In this document: positions 47,286-48,792 of the stretch, one piece after another | Layout: each line of letters starts with the position of its first letter | Position numbering within the stretch: the stretch's first letter is position 1 | Source: Parachlorella kessleri | Lineage: Eukaryota; Chlorophyta; Trebouxiophyceae; Chlorellales; Chlorellaceae | Length of the DNA stretch: 48,792 nucleotides | Direction of reading: 5' to 3' | NCBI GenBank assembly: GCA_001598975.1 | Contig: BBXU01001442.1 | Location: 1-48,792, forward strand | Position numbers and translations under genes: made by a program | The notes under the pieces: model-generated | Databases searched by the model: none | Told to the model about the DNA's origin: nothing | The model's input: only the letters and a program-made list of their open reading frames with translations

Positions 47286-48255
47286 TTCCTGGGGACTGGT
47301 GTACGGCTTGGGAGTGGGTAGACCCCTACAGGCCGTCGGGAGCCTGAACACTCTCACGCTGAAGTGCATGGGGTTCCCGCCAACCCCATGGGGCCCATTG
47401 CCAAAGGAATTTAGGGAGGCATGGTGAAATTTTTTAGCTGTGATCATGCTGGGTGCAAGGTGTGCCAAAGTACTCAGAGCTACGTGCAAAAAATGTAACG
47501 AATGCCTCCCTCTAAGAGGCCCTCTGCAAGACCCTACATGCAGGGCCGAGTAGTCCAAGCTTAGCAGGCGACTAAGTAACTCCTGTCCACCTAAGCAGTT
47601 CTGATTCATTCACCTGTTTCAAGTTCAGCTTACAAGAGAGCAGGTCTGCATGGCATCAACTCATGTGTTGATAAATATGGGTGCATCCTGGTTACAGCAG
47701 CCATTTGTAATTTGACATTGTCAACCACCTGCCCAAGTACAACTTGATACCTAGTCCTACTGCTACAAAGCATCCTGTCCACTGGCACCTGCCCTTGCTA
47801 GACGATACCCAATCCTTGCAAGACATTGACCTGCCCAGAAGCTGTCCAAACCAGCATCCGGAGGAGCTGCTGTCGGCTAGAGACCCTTACTACTGCAGCC
47901 CCTGCTGCCACAGACTAGCTGTCAACCTGCCCACATTGCAGCCGCCTCTCTCATTGCCTCTCCTGCCTGTAATTTGATCCCATAGTCCCTCTTGCTCCGT
48001 CCAGCAGTAGGCGCCGTGCAGCCAGCCCAGCCTGAAAAGGCGTCCCGCAGTCTGCACTGCACTAGACTTGCCGCTGCTACCCTCCCTGCGATTGCTGCCG
48101 CTAGCTGGAGCTCCCGAGCTGCCCCCTGGCTGCACCGCCGTTTCAGCACGCCCAGTAAGAGCGCGCAGTGAGCTGGCGCCTGGACCGGCATGCGCCCCGC
48201 ACGCTGGCCTTGTCCCCCAATCCACAGCGTGTTGCAGTCCTGCTGACCTGCTGCC
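47286..48255. other. Intergenic region upstream of the IF1-like gene
   Basis: Promoter side of the IF1-like gene and 3' flank of the minus-strand gene at the right end, with TTACA at 47629-47633 and 47692-47696. The long minus-strand open frames here (47890-48225, 47922-48368) are Arg/Gly/Ala-rich, cross the acidic exon out of frame and look spurious. No gene seen. Confidence 0.45.
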
Positions 48256-48350
48256 TTACTCATCCTCCCCATCAGAGTTGGCTGACTCAAAGTCGTCATC
48301 CTCCTCCTCCCCCTCCTCCTCTGCCTCGGAGCCATTGCCCTCTGTGTCAG
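48256..48350 (-). CDS. Acidic C-terminal exon of a gene extending beyond the right end (partial)
   Basis: Last exon on the minus strand: a CTGCTGCAG acceptor at 48351-48352, stop TAA ending at 48256. It encodes about 30 residues, nearly all Asp, Glu, Gly and Ser (EAEEEGEEEDDDFESANSDG). Such tails occur in histone chaperones, nucleolar and ribosome-assembly proteins, but nothing more specific can be said without the upstream exons. If the acceptor is not used, the frame opens a little further to a TAG at about 48380. Confidence 0.5.
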
Positions 48351-48792
48351 CTGCAGCAGAGGCCACAACGGTGTAGGTCAACTAGGATGGCATGATCATG
48401 CATATACAGGTCGAGGTTACAGCTGCGCCTTATCAAAATAAAGCAGCGATCTGCAGCTGATGACAGGTGGGGCATTTGAACTCAAGAGCTCAAGCTCTGC
48501 TTTCATGTCCTGCACTACGTTCAACCCGGCCCGCCAACAGACAGCATGTCAATGGGGTCGTTTCCGCCCCCCGTTCTGCATGTCATTCATTGCAGCGCCA
48601 TCGCCCGGCACCCACAGCTAGCTAGCTAGCTAGTAGCAGTGTGAATGCATCTAGGCATGCTCCAAACGACTGCAGGTTGCAAGACAGCACGCCACCAGTC
48701 ACCGGTATGCACGCCGCACACCTGCTGCCGCTGGCGGGCCCCCCTGGCCGCTGGCGGCCATGGTGGCAACAGCGTTGCATATACCCCCCCCC
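48351..48792. other. Right end of window
   Basis: Probably intron of the minus-strand gene with the acidic tail. Contains an AGCT/TAGC tandem repeat at 48616-48633 and ends in a run of nine C (48784-48792), which may be an assembly or gap edge. No exon recognised. Confidence 0.4.

Noticed and set aside
47922..48368. Minus-strand 148-codon Arg/Gly/Ala-rich frame
   Set aside because: It crosses the acidic exon in a different frame and has no conserved feature.
48616..48633. TAGC tandem repeat as a functional element
   Set aside because: Only about four units; ordinary simple sequence.

Overview
The window looks like nuclear DNA of a green alga (Chlorophyta). Most genes are intron-rich, with small exons joined by GT-AG introns and a few GC-AG introns. 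TGTAA motifs, the chlorophyte poly(A) signal, sit downstream of nearly every stop codon I could place. The gene set is also plant or algal in type: an ALF4-like protein, eukaryotic UDP-galactopyranose mutase, mitoribosomal mS29/DAP3, MTFP1, and mTERF proteins with transit-like N-termini. I see no tRNA, rRNA, CRISPR array or prokaryotic operon. Exon models were built by hand from splice signals, reading phase and remembered family motifs. No alignment or transcript was available.

Left part, 1-19.9 kb: a tandem array of mTERF-family genes on the + strand with a unit of about 3.1-3.3 kb. Five copies lie in the window (1985-3633, 5362-6954, 8670-10262, 13303-14886, 16425-18028). The first kilobase is the downstream flank of a sixth copy that must lie to the left. 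Copies 3 and 5 are intact two-exon genes. Copy 4 has two single-base frameshifts. Copies 1 and 2 have an intact mTERF body but altered reading frames in the transit-peptide exon. Between the genes are remnants of a second, co-duplicated gene ('gene B'). Its Cys-rich last exon survives only at the two array edges. A 5'-truncated non-LTR retrotransposon fragment of about 2 kb interrupts the spacer between copies 3 and 4 and is flanked by a 5-bp duplication.

Middle part, 20-38 kb: ordinary single-copy genes. These are a TDG/Mug-type uracil/thymine-DNA glycosylase (-), mitochondrial ribosomal protein mS29/DAP3 with a pure CAG-encoded polyQ tract (-), UDP-galactopyranose mutase with 16 exons (+), and an ALF4/glomulin-like protein with 7 exons (-). 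mS29 and the mutase are divergent across a 375-bp promoter region. ALF4 and MTFP1 are divergent across 221 bp.

Right part, 38-48.8 kb: MTFP1-like mitochondrial inner-membrane protein (+), a novel 88-residue protein with a repeated Tyr-x-Ser-Ala-Gly motif (-), about 3.2 kb with coding-like fragments I could not assemble, a small secreted eight-cysteine protein (+), an IF1-like mitochondrial protein (-), and the acidic C-terminal exon of a gene running off the right end (-). Several genes act in or are predicted for organelles (mTERFs, mS29, MTFP1, the IF1-like protein), but nothing suggests co-regulation beyond the two divergent promoters.
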